Below are positions 23,552 through 55,833 of a stretch of 64,000 nucleotides of DNA, piece by piece. Source of the stretch: Vitis vinifera (lineage: Eukaryota; Streptophyta; Magnoliopsida; Vitales; Vitaceae); the NCBI RefSeq assembly GCF_030704535.1, contig NC_081821.1, forward strand, positions 2,929,001-2,993,000. The letters run 5' to 3'. The first letter of the stretch is position 1. The number at the start of each line of letters is the position of its first letter. The notes beneath the pieces were generated by a model. The model was not told the DNA's origin and did not search any database. It saw only the letters and a program-made list of their open reading frames with translations. The translations under genes were made by a program, and so were the position numbers.

Positions 23552-25370
23552 TTAACTTATATAATTAGATTATGGTTTCAGTTCACTCTTATACGATCTT
23601 TCTTAAGTGACTAACCTCGCTTAAACAACTCATTTAATTTATTTGAAAGAAATTATTAAGAAATAATTTAATTATAGTAGATAATAAGACTCTCAAGATA
23701 CAAAGAAATTTAGGATTTGATCAAAAGTATACTGCAAGTTGAAAAATAAATGCACTCAATAAAGCTTTAAATGCGGATTTTTGATAGTTAGGCAGTTGAA
23801 TACACAAGCTTTCTCATTCATAAATGTAGTTGGAAGTTTATATCTATAATTACAAAAGTTAAAACCCCAAATAACATAATGAGCTCAATCGATTAAGCAA
23901 CCATTTTAATTAATTTACTAGTCATTGGACATTAAATGCCTTTTCCGTTGATCGTTGAGGTCAAGTAGCCTTTTTGCGGTTACTCAATAGTACCATTTTT
24001 TAAAAATTATTTTTTAAATAAGATCAAGATTAGGGTACCTCGGGAATGCTTCCAAAGCTTATCATAAACCTTATAATCATGTTTTTGAAAATATTTCACT
24101 AACCACAATAAGAGTTGCAACCAAACCAATTAGTTGCATTCATTTATTCTTAATACCGCAACAAATGTTATATAAAATAAAGAGAGAAATTTGGAAATTT
24201 GAATAAGATTGATAAAATAGTGATCAATTAAATAAACTTAGAAGATATAGTCTATAACAACAATCGATTGGTCTATGGAAGTCAAATACTTTAAAATTTT
24301 GAGAAAAAATAAATGCATAGTGAATCACTAAAATAGATATGAGATTGAAATATGAACTCTTTCAAAACTTAAACACTGACAAAAACATTAGGCTAAGTCG
24401 CACAGCTGTAAATGAGTTTTAGAACACAGAAGGAATGATTTTGACATCGAAAATGAAGACAAGTCAAGTACACGCACAGCTGGGAAAGGCTCTATCTATG
24501 CAAAGTTGCTTACAGAACCCGCAGGCCACTGAACAATTTGGCTGTGTGGACCCTTGGGCAAGTTGCCTTTGCACAAGCCCTTTGGCAAGTTATCCCTGCA
24601 TAGGCCTTTGGACACGTTTCTCCCTTGCACATAACCCTTATCTTTGCTTTCCATATCATGCTATAACATTGTAAACCTTTGAGTAGTCATTTGCTATAGG
24701 TTTAGGCTTATAATGTAAATAATGAGATGACATTATTTGAATTCAATAAAAATACTTTCAAATATCAAAACTTTTGCGATTTTTTTTTCCTCGGGTTTTC
24801 TTTATATTTTTTACAAACATTTTTATTAAATGCATTTAAATTAGATAAATTATCATTTAGTGTTAAATATGTTTTTAAATTTAACATATCGTTGTCGAAC
24901 ATTACCCTCAATCATATGTAAGTTTTTTTTATTAATTTTTTTATCTATTAATATTTTTTATTTAAACTTTCATTCGATATTTACTATTTTTATAAAATTT
25001 AATTATCGATATTTATGTAATATTCCACATTTTAATCTTGTTACAATCCCAACAAGAAAGGTTAAAGGTGTGAGTGAAGTCTTTCACCTAGTTTAATCAA
25101 GGGTGGGACTTCATAGTATAACTCATGTCAATTTTTTTTTTTTAAAAAAAAAAATTACATAAGGAATTAAAAAGGCTAGGGCCCAATTTTTTTAATTAAA
25201 TTATTAGAAATACAAAAATAAAAAATCTAATAAGGGAAGAGACAGAATGGGATTTGATTTTTTTTTTTTCCTATTTTAAAAATAATATTATTAAAACATG
25301 CAGGTTACGTTAAAAATACTAAAATAGAGAAGCCCACAGCCATATGCCAGATGGGAAAAAGTGAAAAAAA
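23552..25370. other. Intergenic DNA upstream of MYB4R1
   Basis: Mostly AT-rich. At about 24530-24650 there is a short run of degenerate motifs like GGCAAGTTGCCTTTGCA and GGCAAGTTATCCCTGCA, possibly part of an old retroelement. No supported gene. Confidence 0.5.
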
Positions 25371-25435
25371 TATAAATAAATAAAGAAAAAAAAAAACTGC
25401 AGTTTCTGTCTAAACCCTCTCTCTGCTAAACCCTA
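25371..25435 (+). promoter_or_regulatory. MYB4R1 TATA box and telo-box
   Basis: TATAAATA at 25371-25378 lies 79 bases before the ATG. AAACCCTAG at 25427-25435 is a telo-box-like element in the presumed leader. Such elements are typical of plant housekeeping genes. Confidence 0.5.
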
Positions 25436-25456
25436 GATTGATTCATCTCAGTTCTG

Positions 25457-45874
<20,418 letters not shown>

Positions 45875-46930
45875 AAGGCATCTAAGATGCTTCCAAAACC
45901 AGTAGGACAACTTCATGATGGAAATCAAGGACTTCCCCTTCATGCAAGATTCCAAAATGTTTGAAAACTTATTGTCTCCTGATATGCCAACCATCACAGC
46001 AAGTAATGGTGATCCAAGTGGAGTGGATGTGGTTAATATTGGGTCTATTGCCCTCCATGAATCAGTGGAGGAAACAGGTGAAAAAAACTATAGGGTATTT
46101 ATGAAGTGAAAATTGTTAGATACTAACTGATTCTGGCCGTGGGCTTAACTTAGACCTAAAGGAAGGGGTGGATGATTTAGAATCAAGGAAGATCTCTTGA
46201 ACAATTTGAGATGGTCGTCTCGCCTGGGGTTATTCAGCAGCCTGCATGTTGGGAATGTGGACGCAGATATCAAACCCACCCAACAACAATAAAAGGAGAG
46301 GAAGAGACACATGTTCCCATGTCAATAGATACAAAATTTGGAAGCTGGTGTAAGGCCTACCGAGGTACCAGTTTTCAACCTTAGAGATGAGTACCATCTT
46401 TGTATTTGATTTCTTCACACATAGAGATGCGCGTATGCGTTTTTGGTCGAATCTAGTGAGTTTAAGGATTTATAATTATACCTGTATAGCTGCATATACA
46501 ACAGGGCATTCTTTTTATAATATGCACAGCTGCATATGGAAACATGGCTTTCTTCTAGCTGGATTCTTTTGTCGATTGTTTGTTTGGTGTTCTCGACCTT
46601 GAGATTGAGATATCCGAAATTTTGAGAAATGGGAATTTGAGTTGAAGTTTCCAGGTATTCGATTTCAGTTGATCTATCAGTGGGTGTGCCATAACCGTGA
46701 ATTAGTCATGGTGTTCTCTGTAGGGGTGGTCTTATTCTTTTCTTTTAGGTATCTTCCTTAACACCGAAAACCCTCCCACACTAGAAGAGTTTGTTTTTAA
46801 TCCAAACCAAATTTTGAAAATTTAATCATCACCCTCTTTTTTCTCATTTTAACAAAAGTGTCTCACCCTTTTCTCGTAAATATAACCGTTTTTTTTTAAA
46901 TCTACATTTCAAATAAAAACACGGGAAGGG
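45875..46930 (+). other. MYB4R1 3' region with coding-like continuation
   Basis: After the TGA the same frame stays open for 29 codons. A second frame at 45915-46109 encodes 64 residues including FENLLSPDMPTITASNGDPS. Composition resembles the MYB4R1 tail. It may be former coding sequence cut off by a stop, or just the 3' UTR. No other gene is seen to 46930. Confidence 0.45.
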
Positions 46931-47574
46931 TAGGCCTGTTTGGTTCATGTTTTCATGAATTGTTTTCTATTCTTGAAGACAAAAAATTTGTTTAGAAAAG
47001 GGGGTATGTTTTTGTTTTTGTGTTTTTTGTATTCTCAAAAACCGCTTTTTTGAGAACAATAAAAAGAGGTTTTTATTGTTTTTTCACTACTCAAATAATA
47101 TATTGTTTTTCATATTTTCTTTTACTTTTTTTTTGCGTTTTCTTAGTTGTTTTTTTGTATTTTCACAAAAGTGAGTTCCACTCAACCATCACACTCTCAC
47201 CCGCAAATTCTTTATTCTTCCTTAAATTATTAAAATTAATATATTTACATATGGTGATAAAGTCATTATTTGTTTAAGAAAATTATAATTGATGTAAAAA
47301 TTTCAAAATGAAATAACTTTTTTTTTAATTTAAATGAATTGTACATATAAAAATTATTTATATATTTATAATATCAAGTTAATGGAAGAAAACACTTTAT
47401 TAATTAAAAAAATAACTTTCAAACATGTTTTATGTTTTATTTATTATAAAAACTTTTTTATTAACTCCATCGAACATGTGTTTTTTTTAGAACAAAAACT
47501 ATTTTCAAAAATTTAGTTCCCAAAAAACTATTTTTCAGAACAGTTTTCAAAAACAACAACCAAACATGCCCCTA
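46931..47574. mobile_element. Non-autonomous DNA element with short TIRs
   Basis: It starts TAGGCCTGTTTGGTTCATGTTTTC and ends GTTTTCAAAAACAACAACCAAACATGCCCCTA, near inverted repeats of each other. It is AT-rich inside with no transposase, and looks like a hAT-type or similar MITE. Confidence 0.55.
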
Positions 47575-47577
47575 GAT

Positions 47578-49080
47578 TCACATATTTGGATATTTTTCAT
47601 CCCTTTTAACTATTTTTTTTAATTCGAAATTCAAAATTTTTGGAGGTAAGCAAACAAAATTTATTTACTATAGAATTGAGCAAAAGTTTTAGGATTTTTT
47701 ATATTTAAATGATAAAATAAATTGATGAAATAAAGGCAATTTTTTTAAAATATTTGTTTTGTTATAAAATTTATTTATCATAAAGAAGAGATAAAAAAAA
47801 AATAGTTTATCATGATTACTAATTATTTAGTTAATGATTAATAAAATTGTAAAATAAAATATTTTTCTTTTAAAAAAAATTAGAAATTTTTTATTTCATG
47901 TATATCATAATTAATATAGGTAAAAATGGTTTCTTAAAAAAATTATTTATCTACGAACTTATTTAGCATGATGAATAGATAAAAAAGTAAAAACTTTTCT
48001 TACTTCAATTGATAAAAGAAATTAGTAAAATAAAATATTATATTAAACTTGAGTAGCGAAATGTAATTTTCGGCCCCATGCCAATGCTTAATTGAAATTT
48101 AGATGTGTTTGGATTATCTACTTTTTAGAAATATAAAATTTTACTTCTCTATTATAATTTGATAAATAAAACAATCAATTAGCATAAAAATTATGATACG
48201 TGTTTAATTGGAAAAAGTGAGTTTTGACTTATTAATTTGAAAAAAAACATAAAAAATGGTCAAATTTTGTAAATTGATTTTATCTTCATATATTTAAGAA
48301 TATTTTATACCAAATATATTTTTTGGTAAGTGAAATAATTATTTCTTAAAATGATATTTTTACTTATTGTATTAATGATACTATTGTGAGAACTGATTTA
48401 AAATCAATAATATAATAAATTTTAAAGATTAAAAATATAGTTATAACAAAAAAAAACTTTAAATTTAAAAATATAAATATAAAAAAATTAAAAATATAAT
48501 ATGAGTCAATATTTTATTTTTAAAATTTTTAAAGTTTTTTTTTATTTAATTGTCATTTATAACATTTTACCATTATCATTTTATTCATCTCGACTTTGCC
48601 TTTGACTTTGATACTGATTATTAAATTTGGTTTGATCATCTTATTTGAAAACTTATTAATATCCAACGAAGATAAATAAGATTAAATAATATATAGTGAA
48701 AATAAATTAAATTTTACAACATTTATTTGTCTTAGTTTAAATAATCGATTCTTCGAACTTAACAATAAAATTATTATCGAGATGCATGAAAAAGTAAATA
48801 ATATGTAAAAAATTTTATAGGTAATTGTTAGTAAAATTATTATTATCATAAAATTCGTATATATTATGAAATTTAAAGCTTTATATAAAAAATAAAATTA
48901 ATAATTTGAAACACATAAAACAATTTGAATTTTAATCATGCATTATTTACCTCTCACATAGGTCAATTAATATAATTTTAAAATTAAAATCAAAATATTT
49001 TGCAATAGATAAAAAAATACTTTGGAAAAAAATAAATAAATTTATAATTAATAACAAATATATTGAAATAAAAATAAAAT
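47578..49080. other. Very AT-rich intergenic DNA, no gene seen
   Basis: This is long A and T tracts upstream of RACK1. Short open frames have no recognisable protein pattern. Confidence 0.6.
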
Positions 49081-49146
49081 TGGATACTTCGACAAAAACG
49101 GAAAAGAGAAGAAAAAGGAAAATAAACTCCAAACGAAACGGATCCA

Positions 49147-49279
49147 TTAGGGTTTTTCCTCAATGTCATATAATAGTTAGCCACAGCCACCAAAACCCTA
49201 ATCGCCACAACCCGTATAAATACCTTCTTTCCTATAGGATTTCACTTCCCAGTAGTCGCCTCTCTCACGAAAACCCTAA
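49147..49279 (+). promoter_or_regulatory. RACK1 core promoter: telo-boxes and TATA box
   Basis: TATAAATA lies at 49215-49222, about 90 bases before the ATG. AAACCCTAA telo-boxes lie at 49193-49201 and 49271-49279, with the inverse TTAGGGTTT at 49147-49155. Telo-boxes are typical of plant ribosomal protein and translation-factor promoters, which fits RACK1 being a 40S ribosome component. Confidence 0.65.
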
Positions 49280-49310
49280 TCCGAGAGAAAGAGAGAGAGA
49301 GAGCTCGAAG

Positions 49311-51596
49311 ATGGCCGAAACCCTAGTTCTCCGCGGTACGATGAGAGCCCACACCGATATGGTGACGGCCATCGCCACCCCAATTGACAACTCCGACATG
49401 ATCGTCACTTCCTCACGAGACAAGTCCATCATCCTCTGGCACCTCACCAAGGATGACAAGACCTATGGCGTCCCCCGTCGCCGCCTTACCGGCCATTCCC
49501 ATTTTGTTCAGGACGTTGTCCTCTCCTCCGACGGCCAGTTCGCTCTTTCCGGAAGCTGGGACGGTGAGCTCCGCCTCTGGGATCTCGCTGCCGGCACCTC
49601 CGCCCGTCGCTTCGTCGGTCACACCAAGGACGTCCTTTCCGTGGCTTTCTCTGTTGATAACCGCCAGATCGTGTCGGCTTCGCGTGACCGCACCATCAAG
49701 CTCTGGAACACTCTTGGTGAGTGCAAGTACACCATCCAGGACGCTGATGCACACTCCGATTGGGTGAGCTGCGTCCGATTCAGCCCTAACAACCTGCAGC
49801 CGACGATTGTGTCTGCCTCTTGGGATCGGACAGTGAAAGTCTGGAACTTGACGAACTGCAAGCTCCGGGCCACTCTGGCCGGTCACGGCGGCTATGTGAA
49901 CACAGTGGCGGTGTCACCAGACGGGTCCCTGTGCGCGAGTGGAGGCAAGGATGGAGTGATTCTTTTGTGGGATTTGGCCGAGGGAAAGAGGCTATACTCG
50001 CTCGATGCAGGAGCGATTATTCACGCTTTGTGTTTCAGCCCTAATAGGTACTGGCTTTGCGCTGCTACGGAGCAGAGTATCAAGATCTGGGATTTGGAGA
50101 GCAAGAGCATTGTCGAGGATTTGAAGGTTGATCTCAAGACCGAGGCTGAAAAGAGCGAAGATACCACCACTACTGCCAAGAAGAAGGGAAAGGTATATCT
50201 TTATACTTCTTATTTTGCACAGACTGTTATTTGTATATTTATTGATCGGGTGTCTTATTATTTGGTTATGCTATACGTGTTATATTCGTATCGGAATGTG
50301 TATTGGAAAGAGGATTGTTTCACCCATTTGTATGTACGCTGTTGTTGAGCATGCTAATATCTTGGTTTATTTGTATATGTGATACGAGGGTTCTATTTAG
50401 TAAAGCTTGATTTTTGGTTTGGGTTATGTTCGTCTTGTGGCAATACTGTTGATGGTCTATCTGTTTTGTTGTCTTTTTCCTTTTTTTCCTTTGGTTAAAC
50501 GATTCCTAATTTTATGGAATGACTATGCCTCATGATGCTCATATGCCCAAGTGGGATATGATTCTTATTATGTTTTCATCAAGAGCTTTCTATTGAACCT
50601 GATGCCATATTTTATACATGTTTTGCCTGTGATGTGTCCAAATTTCACCCTTGGGCTGAGGGAGGGGTTCATCTAGTTATTGTATATACTTTATCACTTC
50701 ATGATGACCTACGAATACACACACAAGGGGGGACATGTTCTTGGAGCCTTCCTATATGATCTGAATGCAAAAGAAGTTCATGATTTACTTTTTAATGTGT
50801 TCTTCCATCTTGGGACTGAAAGGGAAATGTAACTTGTTATCGGTTGTGTCTTGTTATTGCACTTGTAACTAACACATAATATACATGTTTTCTTGTGGGT
50901 TTTATGTTTGTGGTTGACATTTTGTCTTCCTGTTATTTTTTTTAATTCATGGGGTACAATTTTTGCTTACTTCTAATTATGTGGCAAAATTTGTGAAATG
51001 TTGTTGAGGTGATGTTCGCATCAAGTTTCCATCAAAGTTCATACTTGTGGTAAGTTTATGAAAAGGATTATAATCTTTTATTTATTTTACTAGTTTTGTT
51101 TTAATGCGATGAGTAGATAATTGATTGTGCTATCCTTGTTCAAGGTGTTGGTGATAGAACAATGTTAGTCATCTATATTTTTAATTTTTCTTGTGTTAGT
51201 AGCATATGCATATGTACTATATTGTTTTATCTTTACCATGTTTTAATTTCTTTTATTCTGATTTTGCCCAATTTGAAATGGGGAAAGATCTGATTTTCCT
51301 GCACCTTGCCGTGTAGAAATTTATATTGTCAAGCATCCATGCAGATGGTTTGATCCTAATGTCTTGAACAAATTACTACTGCATGATATGATATGGCATA
51401 GTAGTACTGCTGTTGTGTTCAGGGAGTAGTGCATCACCCATCAACTGTTTTTTAAAAATGATGTAAATTGTTGATTGTATTGCAATTTTGCCAGATCATA
51501 TATTGCACAAGCTTGAGCTGGAGCGCAGATGGAAGCACATTGTTTAGTGGGTACACGGATGGTGTAGTCAGAGTTTGGGGAATTGGCCGTTACTAG
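49311..51596 (+). CDS. RACK1: RACK1, seven-blade WD40 scaffold of the 40S ribosome
   Basis: This is a cytoplasmic scaffold that sits on the head of the small ribosomal subunit and links translation with kinase, G-protein and hormone signalling. Exon 1 is 49311-50192 and exon 2 is 51495-51596, joined by a 1302-base GT-AG intron in phase 0. The product is 327 residues, the same length as Arabidopsis RACK1A as I recall it. It starts [19 protein letters not shown]. Seven WD repeats are visible, with IILWHL, LRLWDL, IKLWNT, VKVWNL, ILLWDL, IKIWDL and VRVWGI ends. SRDKSI and SRDRTIKLW are conserved. The plant-type insertion rich in Asp, Thr and Lys ([13 protein letters not shown]) comes just before the splice site. 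The coding region is much more GC-rich than its surroundings. Only one intron is present, as in Arabidopsis. Confidence 0.98.
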
Positions 51597-52300
51597 GGAA
51601 GCATATTCTTGTCATTAATTACCAGATGTGCTTCTTCATTTTAGCAATTTTATGGTTTATTTTAGATTTCTGTTGAAAATGTCGAAGGATGTTTGGATAA
51701 TTTCTTTTATGCTTGGGGCAGCGGTGGCTGCTGTTTCGGTTTTGTTTCTTACATGAGATATTTCATTTAGCCGTTTCGATTTTGGTTTTTATATGATAAC
51801 ATTAGCTGTTATGCTTTTGGTTCCTGATTTATTTACATGAGATACTCTACATTTAGTTAAAATCTTCTTCATGTTGTTTGATCATCTGCCCTGTGTTTGA
51901 ACACCATTGTCATTGTTTTAAAACCGACTTGATTCTCAAATCCTGTAAGCATTGGTTCGGCATGGGTAGGCTTTTTGTTTGGATGGGGAGATGAGAGTGA
52001 TATTAGTGACTTCTGTGATTTTGATATGATTAAATTCCTTTTAGCCTCGCCTTCTTGGAGATAGATATATCATTCGTTCGTGGAAGGTTCTAGGTCAAGT
52101 CCCCAGTCCCAATGGGGACAGGAAAAGGGGGAAAAGAGTTAATGGAGTTCCAATGGGGGACACAGCACGTTGATTTTGTGATATATAAGGTGTAGATGTT
52201 ACTGGAATAGTGAAATTATCAACTAAGATCACAGAAGTTAAATCAATGTTGGATGTAGCCTTACTGCCTAAGATAAATTCTTAATGCTTAAGGAGATTTA
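51597..52300 (+). other. RACK1 3' UTR and flank
   Basis: This is T-rich sequence after the RACK1 stop. I see no perfect AATAAA, so the 3' end is not set. No gene is seen. Confidence 0.5.
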
Positions 52301-52660
52301 GGTGATGTTCGTTTTTTTTACGTAATTCTAAATAGAATCTTAATGCTTAACAGTGTTAAGTATTAGGATGTTTGTTTTTGTAGTATTTTATTTTTATTAA
52401 GTATTAAAAAGTAAAGAAAAATTTATATGTTATTTTTTTTATTTAGAAAAAGTTATATATTTTGGTTTTTTTTATTTAGTAAAAAGTTTATAATAAGTTA
52501 TAAAAAAGTAAAAAAACAAATAGCATAAATTATAAAACCAAATTGTTATTAGTAAAAAGCTTAAAAAACACACGAGATGGTCATGCTGAAATAAAAAAAC
52601 AAATAACATAAATTCTAAAATCAAATTGCTTTCAGTAAATAGCCTAAAAAATAAATGTCA
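52301..52660 (+). mobile_element. MITE, family A
   Basis: It starts GGTGATGTTCGTTTTTTT and closely follows 3475-3753 through ATTAAGTATTAAAAAGTAAAG and TTTATAATAAGTTATAAAAAA. An extra internal repeat of the ACAAATARCATAAATT stretch makes it longer. The right end is approximate. Confidence 0.65.
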
Positions 52661-53299
52661 TTTTAAAACTTGGGGTAATTTTAGGAGGTATTTTTAGCTT
52701 TTTTTAATCCTTAAGAGTGGGAGTGCTCTTGTTTTGAAGTGTTTTTGAAGAGATTGACATATGAAGTGTTTCTCTTGAAAGCATTTTAAGTGATTTTTTA
52801 GATTTTTAATAGTGTCTTCTAAATATTGACAAACATTTAATGTATTTTTAAATGAGCCTTTTAGGTTAGAATTATTGCTAAATGGATTCTTAAAATCTAT
52901 TTTGTTGTGATTTGAGGAATCAGTTTTAGTCTAAAAGTGTTTTTTTTAAATATGTGAGACAAAATTTAGAAAATGTTTTAAAACTTTTGAAAAATTACTT
53001 TTAATATTAAAAAATCATTTATAGTATTTTCCAAAAGATGGTTCTATTATAAAAGGCTTTCATTGAAAACACATTGAGTAATATGAATTATTATTATTAT
53101 TTTAGTTAAAAATGTTACAAGCGTTAAGTGATTTTAAAAAGTGGTATCTAACCGTTTCTAGCATTTAAAGAGCTTTATTAAAAGAGTTATATTTTTATGA
53201 GGAATGTCTATGATATTTGGGTGGGTTTAATTTAATTAGAAGGATTTTATAGATTTATTGAAGGGCCCTTGCCATGAGAATTTTATAAGTTTCCAAAAG

Positions 53300-53480
53300 C
53301 CAAAGATCTAGATCAAGAATTTGAAATTTTGAATTTCAATAAAAAATTTCAAAAATTGAAGATGTAAATTAAGAATTTGAATTTCAATAAAATTCATCAA
53401 AAATTAAAGATATAGAATAAGAAATTAAATTTGAAGATATTGACAAAGAATTTGAATTTCAATCAAATTATCCAAAAACT
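53300..53480 (+). repeat. Imperfect AT-rich tandem repeat
   Basis: AAGAATTTGAATTTCAATMAAATT recurs three times within 180 bases, with spacers of about 50-75 bases. Confidence 0.6.
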
Positions 53481-55560
53481 TAAGATTCTTTGTGGAAATG
53501 TGTATGAATCATTCATATATTCTTTTGAACTATATACCAACATGAACTTGGAAAACCTTAGTTTGATTGGAACAAAATGAAAATATTATAGAATGACTTG
53601 GAAAAATGGAAGTCAATTGATATATAAGATAGGTGCAAGGTGGGTGGGCATGTGCCCCGACAAAGGCCACATGCTCTTGTGCATGAAAATTAACTATCAT
53701 TTATTCATACCCGTTTGCATTTCTAATCAAAGTAATTAATTTCTAAACCTTCACTTCTTTATATGAAATCAAGTCTTAAATCTCCTTTAAGAAAGACGGG
53801 TTATTATTTTCACACAACATATCTTATTATTTTACGTAACCTCATATTTAGAATCTATTTTATAATAATTCTATGAAACGTATTTAATCTTTTTAAATAA
53901 ACTTTTGATATTGATTCCTTAAGCCCATTTCAAAATAATTCTTAAAACCGTGTTTTTTAATTTATGGTATTTTAATTGATGAAAATTGACTATGTGACAT
54001 ACATTTTCAATTTTTCAATTTAAATATAAAATTGAAATCATAATGGAATGTTTTATATGAAAAAAATATAATTTATCTTATATTGTAGTAACAACCACTG
54101 AAATATCTAATATTGGCAGGGTAAAATTTTTGAAGAGTTTTAAAAACCACCATGAAAAATGGTTAACTTTTAGGGGGGTTGGAAAATTAGTGTCTTATAT
54201 GCCATGGGAAGGTTTCATTGATGAGTTGGTATAGGGAGATATTTATACATGGCAAGAAGCTCACCAACTCCCTAATTTAAACATAAATGGAATCGTGGTA
54301 TTGGGATGTTACATCAAAATAAGTCTAGGTTTTATATAGGAGTTAATACTACTATATTTTTTTTATATAGGAGAATATGAAGTGTGTCAACTTGTAATTT
54401 AGGAACATGCCAAAGTCAAATGCTACTTCAATAATTACTTATCTCTCTCTTCTTTTTAATTTTATTGGTTAATTTCATTAACTTTTTATTAGGTTTGGGA
54501 TAAATACATCTAACCTCGTTAATTCAAAATTTCATCAAACGTCTCGCTCGTGTAATTTTTATTTGTTATTTTCACTCATTTTTTATCACTTAAAATAAAA
54601 AACGTATTTGATAAAATTTTAAACGGAGGTAGTTATAACTAGCCAAAAACCTCGTGGGTGGTTATAGAAATTAATATTTTTATCCATATTACTTAAAACA
54701 CAAAAATTGGATTAAAAAAAGTTAAATTTATATTTAAAAATATAAAATAATAATAATATGTATTATTTAATATATACAAATTATTTTTTATTTTTAAATT
54801 TGAAATATTTTTAATAAAAAATATCTAATAAATTACAAATCATAAAAAGATTTTCAAATAACATTAAATATGCAAAAGAGTTTATGCTTTTTTATGATAA
54901 ATATTTAAATATAAAATAATTTTTATAAAAAAAAATCAAACATTGAAATATAATATGTTTATGTTAATTATTTAGGATTTTAAAAAGTCATAATTATTTT
55001 TTTTTTAAATTATAAATGTTTTTCTATAAAGCTTCTTACATTTAGCTTAAAGCTTTTAAGCTTCAATTTGTTATTTTAATATACAATCAAAAACTTATAA
55101 TAGTTTATTTTGAGATAAATATAAATTAGAAATGAATAATTAGAAAAAAAAATGGCAAAAAATATTTTTTGAAGGATGCAAGTACTTTGACAATTTAAAA
55201 CCACAAATTCAAATTTTAAAATTTTTATTATCATAAAAACAAATATTTTATAAAAATTACAAATATCACTTTTTTATTCAAATAAAAAATATAAATCAGA
55301 TAAATAATAATGTTAAATAATATTAAAATAAATGAATAATAATAATAATAAAAATTTTCCTTTATCCCCACACAAGAAAGAAGCCTTTTGTGAAGGTGGT
55401 GGTGAATCTGGTGATAAAACCCTGGAGAAATCGGATTCACTGAAGGGGCTATTTGATTCACTCTGCAGAGGCCCTCTATCGGACGATCAATAAAGCCCTA
55501 TACAAGAGAAACAACTACTTTTTCATGCTCAGTTATCGAGGCTCTCTTTAGCTTTGGTTT
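53481..55560. other. Intergenic DNA between RACK1 and PEX3, no gene seen
   Basis: The stretch is strongly AT-rich with a short AAT run near 55335-55350. No coding pattern was found on either strand. Confidence 0.6.
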
Positions 55561-55586
55561 CAAAAAGCAAGACGCCAGTCTCTCCC

Positions 55587-55593
55587 TATAAAA
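55587..55593 (+). promoter_or_regulatory. Possible PEX3 TATA box
   Basis: TATAAAA lies 241 bases before the PEX3 ATG and leaves a leader of about 210 bases. Confidence 0.4.
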
Positions 55594-55833
55594 CCCTCAA
55601 AATACCAGGGATAAGGAGTCTCCCTTTTTTCTACTATATGCGTCAAGGCGAATTTTCCTAGGCTCAGTTTGTTAAACCCTCGACAAGAAGGCTTTTCTCT
55701 TTGTTTTTTCCCCCAATCTATTTGCTTTCTCCTCTGGGTATGTGTGAAAACATTCTACTCTGCGGAATCAAAATGGTTTGCAGAGAGTGAAGGCTGTAGT
55801 GATGGGTTTCTGGGTATTGTTATAGCATCGAAG

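Noticed and set aside
24435..24674. 79-codon open frame upstream of MYB4R1
   Set aside because: It is made of degenerate GGCAAGTTG-type repeats and does not look like a real protein.
49413..49886. Antisense open frame of 157 codons opposite RACK1
   Set aside because: It is the mirror of a GC-rich, codon-biased exon and has no recognisable protein pattern.
50700..50770. Possible C/D box snoRNA in the RACK1 intron (ATGATGA ... CTGA)
   Set aside because: The boxes are about 55 bases apart, but the flanks do not pair into a terminal stem and I see no clear guide next to a D or D' box. Animal RACK1 introns host snoRNAs, so it was worth a look.
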